From IMG/VR virus record IMGVR_UViG_3300030061_000258, positions 1 to 26,802 of that record: a stretch of 26,802 nt of DNA; one strand, given 5' to 3'. Below are positions 5,894-13,596 of the stretch, in pieces. Both the position numbers and the translations under genes were made by a program. The first letter of the stretch is position 1, and the number at the start of each line of letters is the position of its first letter. The notes beneath the pieces were generated by a model, which was given only the letters and a program-made list of their open reading frames with translations, did no database searches and was not told the DNA's origin. This DNA is from a virus.

Positions 5894-6987
5894 AATTTAT
5901 AATTTAGTCCAACTTTAATTTCTTTTAGGTTTCTATCCCAATATCTCTGCAAGGTTACTTCTGTAAATACACCTAATTTACCCCATCTAAATCCAAATAC
6001 AGATCCTGCAGAATAGTCTAACCAATCTCCATCTACAAAGTTATTATAAGAATATCTTTCATCTCCACTCATTAGCTTATGTTTAGTTAGTATGTTACCG
6101 TATAAATGTAGCCAGAAGTTCTTTTTATAGTGGTAAAAGTCTAAACCTGCAACTACTGCTAAATCCGCAAAGCTACCTATCTTAGATAGTTCCTCAGCAT
6201 TGTAACGATTAACTACGTTTTGAAATATACCATTACGATAATCTGCATCACTTGCTGCTATTAAGTTTCCTTGTTGATTAAACCATAAATAGTCATAGCC
6301 TAAACTTTCTCCTGTAAATGGATCTATCATCTCGTATAATTGATCTGTATGGTATTCGTAGGCAAGTTCCCACCAAGCATTTTGCTCTAAGTATTTTTGA
6401 ATAGGATTATGCCCATAGGCTTTTGAATAACCTCTATAGATTGAACCGACACTTAAACTTAATTTCTTACCGATAGGCAATCTAAACCTAAGCTCTGCAC
6501 TTTTATAGTCTATATCAATTAATTCGTTCTTTTGATATTCGCCTTTTGCTAACCAATACTTAGCTAAATATCTTACAAATACTTCTTGATTTTCAAACTC
6601 TCTAGAAGCTTGTCTACCTCTTGAATATTCATATAAATACTCTAAGCCTTTATAAGCACCTATATTAGATTTTACAGATTGATTCTTTTCCGTACCATCA
6701 TAGAACTTATTTCTATCTTCATATTGAAAAAAGGCTAGTTTTCTAATACCATAAGTAGCCATCATATCAGATGGGTGTTTACGAGTAGTCTCTATTAGCT
6801 CATTATCTTGAGTAACTACAAATGTTTGTGGAGCTTGTATCGAGTTAGTTTGCGAGTAAGCACCATATATAGTAGAATACTTAAATACCTTTTTAAATAT
6901 GTTATCCTTTTTTTCTTGACTGTTTGCGTTTATACTTACGATAAGAGCGCACAATATCATTATTAATTTGTTTATGTTTTTTTTCAT
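5890..6987 (-). CDS. Exported, probable outer-membrane beta-barrel protein
   Basis: 365 residues. It opens with a typical signal peptide, MKKNINKLIMILCALIV, with a probable cleavage near INANSQ. The mature part is rich in Tyr, Phe and Trp and has alternating amphipathic stretches (for example KSAELRFRLPI, FWLHLYGNIL, SVFGFRWGKLGVFTEVTL) and ends in an aromatic strand, KVGLNYKL, as do many outer-membrane barrels. I infer an outer-membrane or periplasmic protein made late in infection. Possible roles are disruption of the outer membrane at lysis or blocking of superinfecting phage. It overlaps the preceding gene by 86 bases, which is unusually long here. Confidence 0.6.
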   Translation of the reverse strand: MKKNINKLIMILCALIVSINANSQEKKDNIFKKVFKYSTIYGAYSQTNSIQAPQTFVVTQDNELIETTRKHPSDMMATYGIRKLAFFQYEDRNKFYDGTEKNQSVKSNIGAYKGLEYLYEYSRGRQASREFENQEVFVRYLAKYWLAKGEYQKNELIDIDYKSAELRFRLPIGKKLSLSVGSIYRGYSKAYGHNPIQKYLEQNAWWELAYEYHTDQLYEMIDPFTGESLGYDYLWFNQQGNLIAASDADYRNGIFQNVVNRYNAEELSKIGSFADLAVVAGLDFYHYKKNFWLHLYGNILTKHKLMSGDERYSYNNFVDGDWLDYSAGSVFGFRWGKLGVFTEVTLQRYWDRNLKEIKVGLNYKL

Positions 6988-7417
6988 AATAATAACCTCC
7001 TTTTTGTTTATCTAGTTTTCGTTTTTTGTTTTTAGGGTTTTTTAAAATATTAATAGTTATCCCTGCTGATACACCCCCTAATACAGCTGAAAATAAATCG
7101 TTTTTATCTATCGGTGAATTTCTTACAGCTGCATCTATAGTCTCTTTTACAATACCCATACCAATAGAAGCTGATACGCCATTCCAAAAAGCTTTTTTCT
7201 TATTAGCAGTTTTTCGATATGTAAAGTCATAAGCCATAGCACTTGCTGTAGCTCCTACTAGAAAATGTAACCTATGTTCTGGGCTTAGTTTTTTATCGTA
7301 ACTTTGAAAGGGAATATCATTAGGCGCATTGTTTTGAGATAATGTAAAAAATGTAACTAACCCTAGAAGCGTTGTGATAATAATTCTTCTATATGTTTGT
7401 TTAATTCTTCTCTCCAA
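6902..7417 (-). CDS. Membrane-anchored YfiM/DUF2279-like protein
   Basis: 171 residues from a TTG at 7417; no Met occurs before residue 60, so the exact start is uncertain. A basic N-terminus is followed by a hydrophobic segment (IIITTLLGLVTFFTL) and SQNN, which looks like a signal peptide or anchor. The core HFLVGATASAMAYDFTY...GIVKETIDA resembles the 'DKxxHF.vG...A...KE..D' pattern of YfiM/DUF2279 proteins, with a Gly-rich hydrophobic segment (FSAVLGGVSAGITINIL). The C-terminus is extremely basic (about 125-171). It lies among other envelope proteins beside the lysis genes, so an envelope or spanin-like task is possible. Confidence 0.5.
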   Translation of the reverse strand: MERRIKQTYRRIIITTLLGLVTFFTLSQNNAPNDIPFQSYDKKLSPEHRLHFLVGATASAMAYDFTYRKTANKKKAFWNGVSASIGMGIVKETIDAAVRNSPIDKNDLFSAVLGGVSAGITINILKNPKNKKRKLDKQKGGYYYEKKHKQINNDIVRSYRKYKRKQSRKKG

Positions 7418-7686
7418 TTTTCAGGTAGTTTTAATGTTATACCGCTTTCTATTCTTAACTCCTCCTCACCATCATTATATAAAACAATAGTAGGTAGGTA
7501 TTTAATCTCTTTAAATCGTTTTGGTGCTTTAGACATATATAAAGTTTCTATATTGTAATCCTTATAATTATCTAAAGATACCTGCTCTGCAAATTCTGCT
7601 GTATACTGAACTATCGAAATAGATTCAGTTTGTGCAAAATTAACAACCCATACAAAAAGGGCAATTCCCGTTACATTCCATTTCAT
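7363..7686 (-). CDS. Exported thioredoxin-fold-like protein lacking CxxC
   Basis: 107 residues. The start MKWNVTGIALFVWVVNFAQ looks like a signal peptide. The rest (SIVQYTAEFAEQVSL, IETLYMSK, YLPTIVLYNDGEEEL, RIESGITL) follows the strand/helix plan of thioredoxins, including the cis-proline-like PT before a strand and the 'DG.E..R..G' turn. No CxxC motif exists, so it cannot be a dithiol oxidoreductase. It would act in the periplasm, perhaps as a binding protein. The fold call is tentative. It is coupled upstream (ATGA) and overlaps the next gene by 55 bases. Confidence 0.45.
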   Translation of the reverse strand: MKWNVTGIALFVWVVNFAQTESISIVQYTAEFAEQVSLDNYKDYNIETLYMSKAPKRFKEIKYLPTIVLYNDGEEELRIESGITLKLPENWREELNKHIEELLSQRF

Positions 7687-7985
7687 CTATTTTTACTTAT
7701 TTGATACAATCTTTCATCAATCTTATTAAGTTGTTCTTTAATTTCTCCGACTGATTTTTCTAAACCCTCTACCTTTTCATTAGTGTTAGATATTTCTGAT
7801 CGAACCAATTCATCTTTATAACTCCACTCAATTTTAGAGACTTCAGGTTTAGGTAATTCTTTTGCTACAGCTATATCAGACTTTAAAGCAAAATACATAC
7901 TTGCTAAACTAATAGCACCACCTACTATAATACCTATAGTTTTAAGATCTAAAGTTACATTGGTATTCTCACCTATCTTAGTCAT
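7683..7985 (-). CDS. Membrane-anchored coiled-coil protein
   Basis: 100 residues. A short polar start (MTKIGENTNVTLDLKT) precedes one transmembrane helix (about residues 16-36, IGIIVGGAISLASMYFALK), a Pro/Glu linker and a long coiled coil (about 60-98, EISNTNEKVEGLEKSVGEI...). Proteins of this layout are common in Flavobacteriia phages near the fibre and lysis genes. The topology, with an inner-membrane anchor and a coiled coil reaching outward, would suit an inner-membrane spanin or a holin accessory factor. This is inference; I recognise no catalytic motif. Confidence 0.65.
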   Translation of the reverse strand: MTKIGENTNVTLDLKTIGIIVGGAISLASMYFALKSDIAVAKELPKPEVSKIEWSYKDELVRSEISNTNEKVEGLEKSVGEIKEQLNKIDERLYQISKNR

Positions 7986-8157
7986 CTTTTTTTAGCTTTT
8001 TATATTTAGCTTTATATTCACTCCATCCATCAGGAGCTTTACCTTTCCATTCTATAATAGCATTATTCCCATCTAACTGTATTTTATGTGAGTGGGGGGT
8101 AGGTATGCTATTAATTTTATGTATTAATTCTTTTCTAGATTTAAAATTATATTTCAT
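7978..8157 (-). CDS. 59-residue hypothetical protein
   Basis: Begins MKYNFKSRKELIHKIN and contains IPTPHSHKIQLDGNNAI and a basic end (KAKYKKLKKDD). It overlaps the upstream gene by 11 bases and the downstream gene by 8. There is no recognised domain; the two His residues in PHSH are not in a known motif. Inclusion is based on the intact frame, the tight fit between neighbours, and amino-acid composition that reads like a real small phage protein. Confidence 0.6.
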   Translation of the reverse strand: MKYNFKSRKELIHKINSIPTPHSHKIQLDGNNAIIEWKGKAPDGWSEYKAKYKKLKKDD

Positions 8158-8284
8158 CTTGATCCTCTTTATTTATACTTTCGTTAATTATACTTACAAT
8201 TTTTTGAGCTTGAGGTAATAGCGCTATAGGCATAGTACCAATAACCTCATTAATTCTTTTTATTTGATCTTCTGTTATTTCCAT
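8147..8284 (-). CDS. 45-residue small helical protein
   Basis: Begins MEITEDQIKRINEVIGTMPI and continues with LLPQAQKIVSIINESIN before an acidic tail. It appears to be two helices around a Met-Pro turn. A similar layout ('QI..IN.VI..LP...A..IV..L') is familiar from small genes downstream of flavobacterial phage fibre genes. It starts two bases after the previous stop and overlaps the next gene by 11 bases. Function unknown. Confidence 0.6.
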   Translation of the reverse strand: MEITEDQIKRINEVIGTMPIALLPQAQKIVSIINESINKEDQDEI

Positions 8285-8285
8285 A

Positions 8286-8546
8286 TTAATCTATATAATC
8301 ATCTTGATAATTTTCAGGTAAATAGCTTTCCATTTCTGCTATCTGCTCTGCTGTTAATTCGTTTTTATAAAAATCATTAGCTAACACAAACTTAAAGTGT
8401 TCTTTAACAACTTCAACTTGTTCTTCACTTGTATTGTTATCAGCTATTTCTAAAAGTTGGTTAGGTAGTTGAAATTTAATATTATCTATATCAGACTGCC
8501 CATAACCTTTTTCTGTTGTTATTATATTTCTTTTCATAATTAGCAT
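8286..8546 (-). CDS. Hypothetical acidic protein downstream of the tail fibre
   Basis: 86 residues, or 83 if translation starts at the second Met (MKRNIITTEKG). Acidic, mostly helical in appearance (NTSEEQVEVVKEHFKFVL, LTAEQIAEMESYLPE). It overlaps the fibre stop by 7 bases. Its location right after an S74 fibre gene raises the possibility of a fibre-assembly role, but there is no motif to support that. Confidence 0.6.
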   Translation of the reverse strand: MLIMKRNIITTEKGYGQSDIDNIKFQLPNQLLEIADNNTSEEQVEVVKEHFKFVLANDFYKNELTAEQIAEMESYLPENYQDDYID

Positions 8547-10240
8547 TTACAATTATTACACTCTTTTATTTCTTTTATTTCACTCTTTAGCTCCTGTATA
8601 GCTTTTACTAAAACAGGTACTAATCTACCATAACTAGCTTCTAATTTATCAGGATTTTCAGAGTAAACTAATTTTAAATAGTCATTATCTACCTCTTGTA
8701 AATCTTGTGCAATAAATCCTAAATCTTTTTGTCCTACTTTACCACCATCTCTCATATCCCAATCAAAAGTAACAGGCTTTAGTTTTTCAATTATATCTAA
8801 ACCATAATTAGAATCCTCTATATTTGTTTTATCTCTTTTATCTGATAAAGCTGTAATACTCGTTACTTGGCATCTTAAAGTAGTTATAGATGCATTTCCT
8901 AAAGTTATTGTATTACTAACTGAGGTTGATGATGGCTCTGAATCATAACCTATAATAGTATTATTACTCCCTGTTATATGATCCGATCCTGCAAAATAAC
9001 CTATAGCTGTATTTCTAATCCCTGTAGTTACATCAGTTAAAGCATAATTACCAACTCCTACATTAAATCCACCTGTACTACTCCCTGAAACGCCTTTTAA
9101 AACACCTTTACCTACAGCTGTAATTCCTCCACCTGTATTAAAATATCCTGCCTCATCCCCTACACAAGTTCTTTCGCCATTTGTAGTATTAGAATAACCT
9201 GCATTATAACCTATATTAGTATTATCATTCCCTGATGTTTGTGAAAATCCTGCTTGATAACCAATACTATGATGATAACTTGAAGTGTTCAATCTTGCCG
9301 CCCTATAACCTACAACAACCACACCTGTACCACCTGCACCACCATCCTTAGCTTGATAACCAAGAATAGTACCATTTGAGCCAGTATGATTTTCGCCTGC
9401 CTCATAACCCATTATAGTATTAGAGCTTGAGGTAGTTAGAGTTTCTCCTGCCATAACTCCTACTATTGTATTACTGCCACCTGTAGTAATATCTTTTCCT
9501 GCTTGATAACCTATAGCAATATTTCTATCTCCACCATTTAAATCTTCTAATGCTTCATAACCTATTGCTACACATTGGTAAGAGTTGCTACCTCCTGAAT
9601 TACCTTTACCTGCAAAAGCACCGATAAAAACATTTCCATAATTATTAATGCTTGGATCAACATATCTTCCCGCTTCAGTTCCCATACATACATTGTAATT
9701 AGAATCTGTTATACCTGCTCCTGCAAACTCTCCAATACAAAGATTATCTATTCCTGAAGTTAAATTATCTGCCGCACTTGCACCCATTACAAAATTTCCT
9801 GAAGGTGTTCCTGATAAACTTGATGGGATATTAATAAAATATGCTGAATCTGAATCTACTGATACATCACTTAAATCATTTAAAGCTGATGCTCCACCTC
9901 CACCACCTGATCCGTTGGCTGCTGCTGTTATTCTACCCTGTGCATCTACTGTAATATCTGCTGAGGTATAACTACCCGCTGACACAGCTGTATCATCTAA
10001 AGCTAGTGTAATGGTATCAGATGCACCATCAACTGTAGAGGTAAGAGCAGTTCCTCCTGCTATATCTAAAGTATCTCCTGTACTTAACACTCTAGTTCCG
10101 CCTACATCCCCTGTTATATTAAAGTCTGTAAGGTTAGATGGGCTAATTCTTACGTTATCTGTACCATCATAACCTACAACAAAATCTACATTTGCGGTAC
10201 TTGTTTTTAAATCAAATTGTGAAAATTTTTTATTTGCCAT
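8540..10240 (-). CDS. Tail fibre/spike with repeat shaft and S74 chaperone domain
   Basis: 566 residues. An N-terminal attachment region (MANKKFSQFDLKT...VDFVVGYDG) is followed by a Gly-rich linker. A shaft of about 16 copies of an 'N..IG..AG....TG' repeat runs from roughly residue 165 to 445, as in YadA-type head domains and other beta-roll trimers. The C-terminal peptidase S74 domain starts at Ser466 in SDKRDKTNIE and includes GFIAQDLQ; in this family the domain trimerises the fibre and then cuts itself off just before that Ser. The chain ends ECNNCKC. It should be the receptor-binding fibre. The shaft repeats are the part most likely to vary between relatives. Confidence 0.85.
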   Translation of the reverse strand: MANKKFSQFDLKTSTANVDFVVGYDGTDNVRISPSNLTDFNITGDVGGTRVLSTGDTLDIAGGTALTSTVDGASDTITLALDDTAVSAGSYTSADITVDAQGRITAAANGSGGGGGASALNDLSDVSVDSDSAYFINIPSSLSGTPSGNFVMGASAADNLTSGIDNLCIGEFAGAGITDSNYNVCMGTEAGRYVDPSINNYGNVFIGAFAGKGNSGGSNSYQCVAIGYEALEDLNGGDRNIAIGYQAGKDITTGGSNTIVGVMAGETLTTSSSNTIMGYEAGENHTGSNGTILGYQAKDGGAGGTGVVVVGYRAARLNTSSYHHSIGYQAGFSQTSGNDNTNIGYNAGYSNTTNGERTCVGDEAGYFNTGGGITAVGKGVLKGVSGSSTGGFNVGVGNYALTDVTTGIRNTAIGYFAGSDHITGSNNTIIGYDSEPSSTSVSNTITLGNASITTLRCQVTSITALSDKRDKTNIEDSNYGLDIIEKLKPVTFDWDMRDGGKVGQKDLGFIAQDLQEVDNDYLKLVYSENPDKLEASYGRLVPVLVKAIQELKSEIKEIKECNNCKC

Positions 10241-10251
10241 TTTATTTTATT

Positions 10252-10416
10252 TTATTCTCTTGTTATATATGCACCTAATTCAGTAATTATATAATCACCT
10301 AGCTCAGTTAGTATCTCAAAAAACCTTGTAGGATCTACATACTGCTCATATATATTTCCCCAAGTATCAGACACAAATCCCCAGTCTGTAGTTTCGTATA
10401 TCTTACCCCACGCCAT
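10252..10416 (-). CDS. WG-IY mini-protein B (54 residues)
   Basis: Starts MAWGKIYETTDWGFVSDTW, then GNIYEQY and a helical end (FFEILTELGDYIITELGAY). A longer frame begins at 10500, but its first 28 codons only shadow the neighbouring mini-protein in another frame. The start chosen at 10416 gives a protein that aligns with mini-protein A (MAFGNIYNTTWWG). Two 'W-G-x-I-Y' units occur within each. Its location between the head-tail connector and the fibre suggests a minor virion or fibre-associated protein. I know similar sequences from Flavobacteriia phages only as hypotheticals. Confidence 0.7.
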   Translation of the reverse strand: MAWGKIYETTDWGFVSDTWGNIYEQYVDPTRFFEILTELGDYIITELGAYITRE

Positions 10417-10417
10417 T

Positions 10418-10507
10418 TTAAGTAGTATATTCATAGTAGATGTCTCCCCATCCATCCTCTTCAGGAAGCCCCCACCAAGTTGTGTTATATATATTTCCAA
10501 ATGCCAT
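10418..10507 (-). CDS. WG-IY mini-protein A (29 residues)
   Basis: A 29-codon frame, MAFGNIYNTTWWGLPEEDGW followed by GDIYYEYTT. It ends one base before the ATG of mini-protein B, to which it is clearly related, and its ATG overlaps the upstream stop as TAATG. The tiny protein has four Trp/Phe and five Tyr, unusual for random sequence. It is probably a tandem duplicate of B without the C-terminal helix. Function unknown. Confidence 0.7.
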   Translation of the reverse strand: MAFGNIYNTTWWGLPEEDGWGDIYYEYTT

Positions 10508-10620
10508 TATTTATTAGTTTTATAAGTTGTTGTTATGTTTTGTGTATTATTGCTATACCAATTCATATTTAAATACTTTTTTAATTTTACTATATTTTTG
10601 TTTTTTGGTTTGTATCTCAC
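10507..10620 (-). CDS. 37-residue basic protein, GTG start
   Basis: A frame that starts at a GTG overlapping the connector stop (GTGA) and ends overlapping the next ATG (TAATG), filling the gap exactly. The protein is very basic at its N-terminus (RYKPKNKNIVKLKKYL) and then polar (NMNWYSNNTQNITTTYKTNK). Translation could alternatively begin at the internal ATG (MNWYSNN). No family is recognised. The perfect coupling on both sides is the main support. Confidence 0.5.
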   Translation of the reverse strand: MRYKPKNKNIVKLKKYLNMNWYSNNTQNITTTYKTNK

Positions 10621-11117
10621 AGTACCCATCCATTAAAGGTTGCATCAGTATCTGGGTAAACATCACTACCGCTATTCTGATTATACTCAGGAAATAAACC
10701 ACTATTTTCACAAATATAATCTAGGAATCTGTTTGTATAATACTCTGCGGTATTTCTAGCTTTTTGTACTAAGAAATCTACCTCTACTTTACTTACAGTT
10801 TCAGCGTTCTCGCTTGTATGTTTAAATACACCACCATTCTTAATTTGATAAGCAGCGTAAGGTATATACTCAGCTTGAGCGTACCATATTAACATTGGTT
10901 GTAAATATTCGTTTACTAGTGTTAGATAGTTTCCTGCTAAACCTGCACCAGAAATATCAGCACCTATCTTATCATATAACTTAGTTCCTAAATAATTTTG
11001 TATCTCTATCTCTTGAGCTACTTTAATAAATTGTATAAATTTATCTGTATCTACATTACCATCTATTATAGAGTTTTTTACTAGATCTGTTCTTGTTATG
11101 AATAATACTGTAGCCAT
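10617..11117 (-). CDS. Head-tail connector, DUF6712/gp6-like
   Basis: 166 residues, almost entirely helical: ITRTDLVKNSIIDGNVDTDKFI, then helices with VAQEIEIQNYLGTKLYDKI and NEYLQPMLIWYAQAEYIPY. The plan of an N-terminal 'I...D' entry, an eIqniLGt.LYdki helix and a C-terminal helix with YYTNRFLDYI matches DUF6712, a connector-type family in Bacteroidetes phages. It should bind the portal ring and form the head completion adaptor. The gene follows the portal gene by 3 bases, the expected place for an adaptor. Confidence 0.75.
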   Translation of the reverse strand: MATVLFITRTDLVKNSIIDGNVDTDKFIQFIKVAQEIEIQNYLGTKLYDKIGADISGAGLAGNYLTLVNEYLQPMLIWYAQAEYIPYAAYQIKNGGVFKHTSENAETVSKVEVDFLVQKARNTAEYYTNRFLDYICENSGLFPEYNQNSGSDVYPDTDATFNGWVL

Positions 11118-11120
11118 CTT

Positions 11121-13055
11121 TTATCTTTTTAAATTATCATAAGTGAATCCCATCTTATTCCAATAAGCAGCGGTATAACCCTCATACTGCATATTTCTAG
11201 GTGCTATAGCTACCTTTTTAGCATTAGTCTTAGGTTTAAAACCATCACTTATAGCTTTATTTGTGCTTACTGTATTACCTAAACTTCTATCACCATCTTT
11301 TCTAGCGTATATCTTTCTAGTGAAGCGATGAAAACATCGAGCCCCGCCTTTGTACAGCCAGATCGAATATGTTGCTGCACCACCTTCTCCAAAGCCTGGA
11401 TTAACTGCTTTATCAGTCATAGCTATAATATCCTCTTTACGATAAACTTTATTAGCTGCCATCATTTTCTTACAAAACTCTCTAGATGAATCAGCTTTAC
11501 CAGGTGCTTTAGTGTACATATATCTTACTAAGTATGTAACATCATCTTTCTTTTTACTTTTCCCATCTTGCTCACTCTCTTTGTATGGAGTTGCTTTACC
11601 TACTCTAGCTAATTTTACTTCGTTGTTTAGTTGCTCAATATTTGCATCTAATTCATCTTCTAAGTCATAGTCAACCTCGTGCTCATCTATTAAATCATAC
11701 TCTTTTAATAAGTCATCTTCGTTTTCTCCTAAATCTATGAACTTATCTAATTCAGAAAGATTTGTAACCTCTGAGTGATCTTTACAAGGCATATACCAAA
11801 CCATATCACCCTCTTTGTGTTCGTGGTAACCCTCGCATCCCATTTCTTTAGCTTTCTCTATAGCCTTTTCTTTAGTATCATAAACCTCTTGCCCATCTAT
11901 CTTTTTTAGCTTAACACCTGTCTCCTCTTCTCTAGTTTCTGCATCCATTACATTAGTTAAGTCTGTAAATTCAAGTGGCTGAAGCGTTTTAAAGTATAAA
12001 TGAAGCGAGATATCATTGTAGCCTAGTATTTTATCAAAAGCATTAATTAAAAGCGTTTGAAAAGGGCGTATAACCATATTATCCATTAATATGCTAGCGG
12101 TTTTTAGCTCATCAGCATTACTACCAAAGCCTGTGTTATCTTTTACACCAAGTAGCATAGGGCTTACAACTCTATGTGCTACCATAATCTTTTTAGAACT
12201 TTCATCACTTAAAAACTGGTACTGATTGTGAGCATCACTTAATTGAATTGGCTCGATTGTTGCAGCTGTACTCGGATCATCATTAAAAGCTAATATAAAC
12301 TTACCAGCATTACTAGAGCCTGAAAATTTCTCATAGATACGCCTTTCTATCATCTCTCTTTCTTCGGGTGATGGAGTACCATTATTCATATTAATTAACA
12401 TACTAGGTGCTAAACCTTGCAAAATATTATTTAGGTGATAATTAGATATTTCCTGTTCCAACTCGGCATATTGTGTACCTCCCTCATAATCTGGTGGTGA
12501 GTAGTATTTGTATCCTGATCTATAAGGCTTAACATAAAGTATTTCTAAGCCCTCATTAGACATACCAAAAGCAGGTATTCTTTTTAAATCATTGCCTCTA
12601 CGATATTTAGCCCAGTCATTAAAGTAAAAATAAGCAGGTATCTCACCTTTCTCGTTACACTTTTCAGCCCTTAGAGTTTCTACAGGTATGTGTTCTAGTT
12701 TTACGATTCTACTTCTATCTTTAGAATAAATCACCTGTATTGCACATTGTCCCATTAATTTAAGATCAGAGCTTAATCTTCTTACTACCTCATCTTGAAA
12801 TAAAGACTTCATTTGAGCGTATTCATTAGGCTTTCTACTAGAATCAGTAGCATCTAAACCTTTTCCGTAGATCATCTCTGAAATACCATTAATAATAGCC
12901 ATATTAGTAGGTGAGCCATTATACCTATCTATTAAGTATTGAAAATAGTTATTATCTGATCCAAATTCTACCCAGTCACTTCCAGCTTTCTCCTTTACTT
13001 GAGGAGAGGTGTAAGTGCTTAAGTTAACAATACTTAATTGTGTTTTATTTTTCAT
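11121..13055 (-). CDS. Portal protein with C-terminal MuF-like extension
   Basis: 644 residues, longer than a simple portal (about 400-500). Residues 1-370 look like a portal: DNNYFQYLIDRYNGSPTNMAII, a crown/wing section, and VAHRVVSPMLLGVKDNTGFGSNADEL. A Cys-containing module (388-427, MGCEGYHEHKEGDMVWYMPC) and an acidic linker follow. Residues 502-590 contain SREFCKKMMAANKVY (Cys528) and GGARCFHRFTRKIYARK (Cys574, His576), laid out like the 'R..H...G' and 'GA.CRHxCRC' parts of MuF/SPP1 gp7 minor head proteins. So the protein probably forms the DNA gate and also brings an internal head protein as a fusion. The fused domain call is inferred from motif layout. Confidence 0.75.
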   Translation of the reverse strand: MKNKTQLSIVNLSTYTSPQVKEKAGSDWVEFGSDNNYFQYLIDRYNGSPTNMAIINGISEMIYGKGLDATDSSRKPNEYAQMKSLFQDEVVRRLSSDLKLMGQCAIQVIYSKDRSRIVKLEHIPVETLRAEKCNEKGEIPAYFYFNDWAKYRRGNDLKRIPAFGMSNEGLEILYVKPYRSGYKYYSPPDYEGGTQYAELEQEISNYHLNNILQGLAPSMLINMNNGTPSPEEREMIERRIYEKFSGSSNAGKFILAFNDDPSTAATIEPIQLSDAHNQYQFLSDESSKKIMVAHRVVSPMLLGVKDNTGFGSNADELKTASILMDNMVIRPFQTLLINAFDKILGYNDISLHLYFKTLQPLEFTDLTNVMDAETREEETGVKLKKIDGQEVYDTKEKAIEKAKEMGCEGYHEHKEGDMVWYMPCKDHSEVTNLSELDKFIDLGENEDDLLKEYDLIDEHEVDYDLEDELDANIEQLNNEVKLARVGKATPYKESEQDGKSKKKDDVTYLVRYMYTKAPGKADSSREFCKKMMAANKVYRKEDIIAMTDKAVNPGFGEGGAATYSIWLYKGGARCFHRFTRKIYARKDGDRSLGNTVSTNKAISDGFKPKTNAKKVAIAPRNMQYEGYTAAYWNKMGFTYDNLKR

Positions 13056-13417
13056 ATTATAATATAATCATTATCGTAAGCATCTGTGCCAGTTGGAACT
13101 GTATATGATCCATCATTAACTGAGTAGTAATCGTTGTTAGACTGATTAATAGTTTGATCTGTACAGAAAATCTTATCCTTATAAATGATACTTGCGCCAT
13201 CTTTTACAGTCAAATCATAAAACCTACCCTCTACTAATACAGGGCTTAATACTTTAGATATTACTAAATAATTCTTATTTGTTGTTGTACTTATTGATGA
13301 GTATGTAGTTGAGGTATTCGTTGAATCATCTCTTAATATCATACTAACAGTACCTGCATAACTTCTAGGAATTATATTTAGAGTTTGTGATGATGCTGAT
13401 GTTGTTAAGTGTATCAT
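13052..13417 (-). CDS. Hypothetical beta-rich virion protein behind a late promoter
   Basis: 121 residues, rich in Ser, Thr and Tyr and built mostly of strands (IHLTTSASSQTLNII, GTVSMILRDD, NYLVISKVL, GRFYDLTVKDG). It resembles small structural proteins of flavobacterial phages but I cannot name it. It opens the portal/connector gene group: the ATG is five bases after the ACGTTATA element, and three terminators lie upstream. The ATGA overlap with the portal gene indicates coupled translation. Confidence 0.65.
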   Translation of the reverse strand: MIHLTTSASSQTLNIIPRSYAGTVSMILRDDSTNTSTTYSSISTTTNKNYLVISKVLSPVLVEGRFYDLTVKDGASIIYKDKIFCTDQTINQSNNDYYSVNDGSYTVPTGTDAYDNDYIII

Positions 13418-13422
13418 ACCTA

Positions 13423-13448
13423 TATAACGTACTTTCTTTAGATTTTGT
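13423..13448 (-). promoter_or_regulatory. Putative late promoter P5 (ACAAAA-N12-ACGTTATA)
   Basis: ACAAAA at 13443-13448 and ACGTTATA at 13423-13430; the ATG follows after five bases. Shares ACAAAATCT with P1. Sits immediately after the terminator at 13453-13485. Confidence 0.6.
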
Positions 13449-13452
13449 ACAT

Positions 13453-13485
13453 AAAAAAAGAGAGGCGTATTACTACAACCTCCCT
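13453..13485 (-). terminator. Terminator 3 of 3 after the tail tube gene
   Basis: Stem AGGGAGG/CCTCTCT (13479-13485 with 13459-13465, one G-T pair), 13-base loop, then seven T. Its T-run is five bases from the ACAAAA box of P5. Confidence 0.65.
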
Positions 13486-13514
13486 CTTATTACATTCAAT
13501 CTACTACAATATAC

Positions 13515-13542
13515 AAAAAAAAAGGGAAGTACAAAACTTCCC
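13515..13542 (-). terminator. Terminator 2 of 3 after the tail tube gene
   Basis: Perfect seven-pair stem GGGAAGT/ACTTCCC with a five-base loop, followed by nine T. Confidence 0.85.
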
Positions 13543-13596
13543 CTCTAACAAAAACTAATATTTATGAAAACTTAAATTAAGTCTAAGTAAAGATAT

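Noticed and set aside
7363-7686. Thioredoxin as an enzymatic oxidoreductase
   Set aside because: No CxxC motif exists, so only the fold resemblance is kept.
8900-9800. Short DNA repeats suggestive of a CRISPR array or tandem repeat
   Set aside because: They encode the Gly/Ala/Asn repeat of the fibre shaft in frame, with variable spacing and no identical direct repeats or unique spacers.
10417-10500. Extended N-terminus of the 54-residue WG-IY protein (start at 10500)
   Set aside because: These 28 codons overlap the 29-residue WG-IY gene in another frame. Only the start at 10416 gives a protein that aligns with its neighbour.
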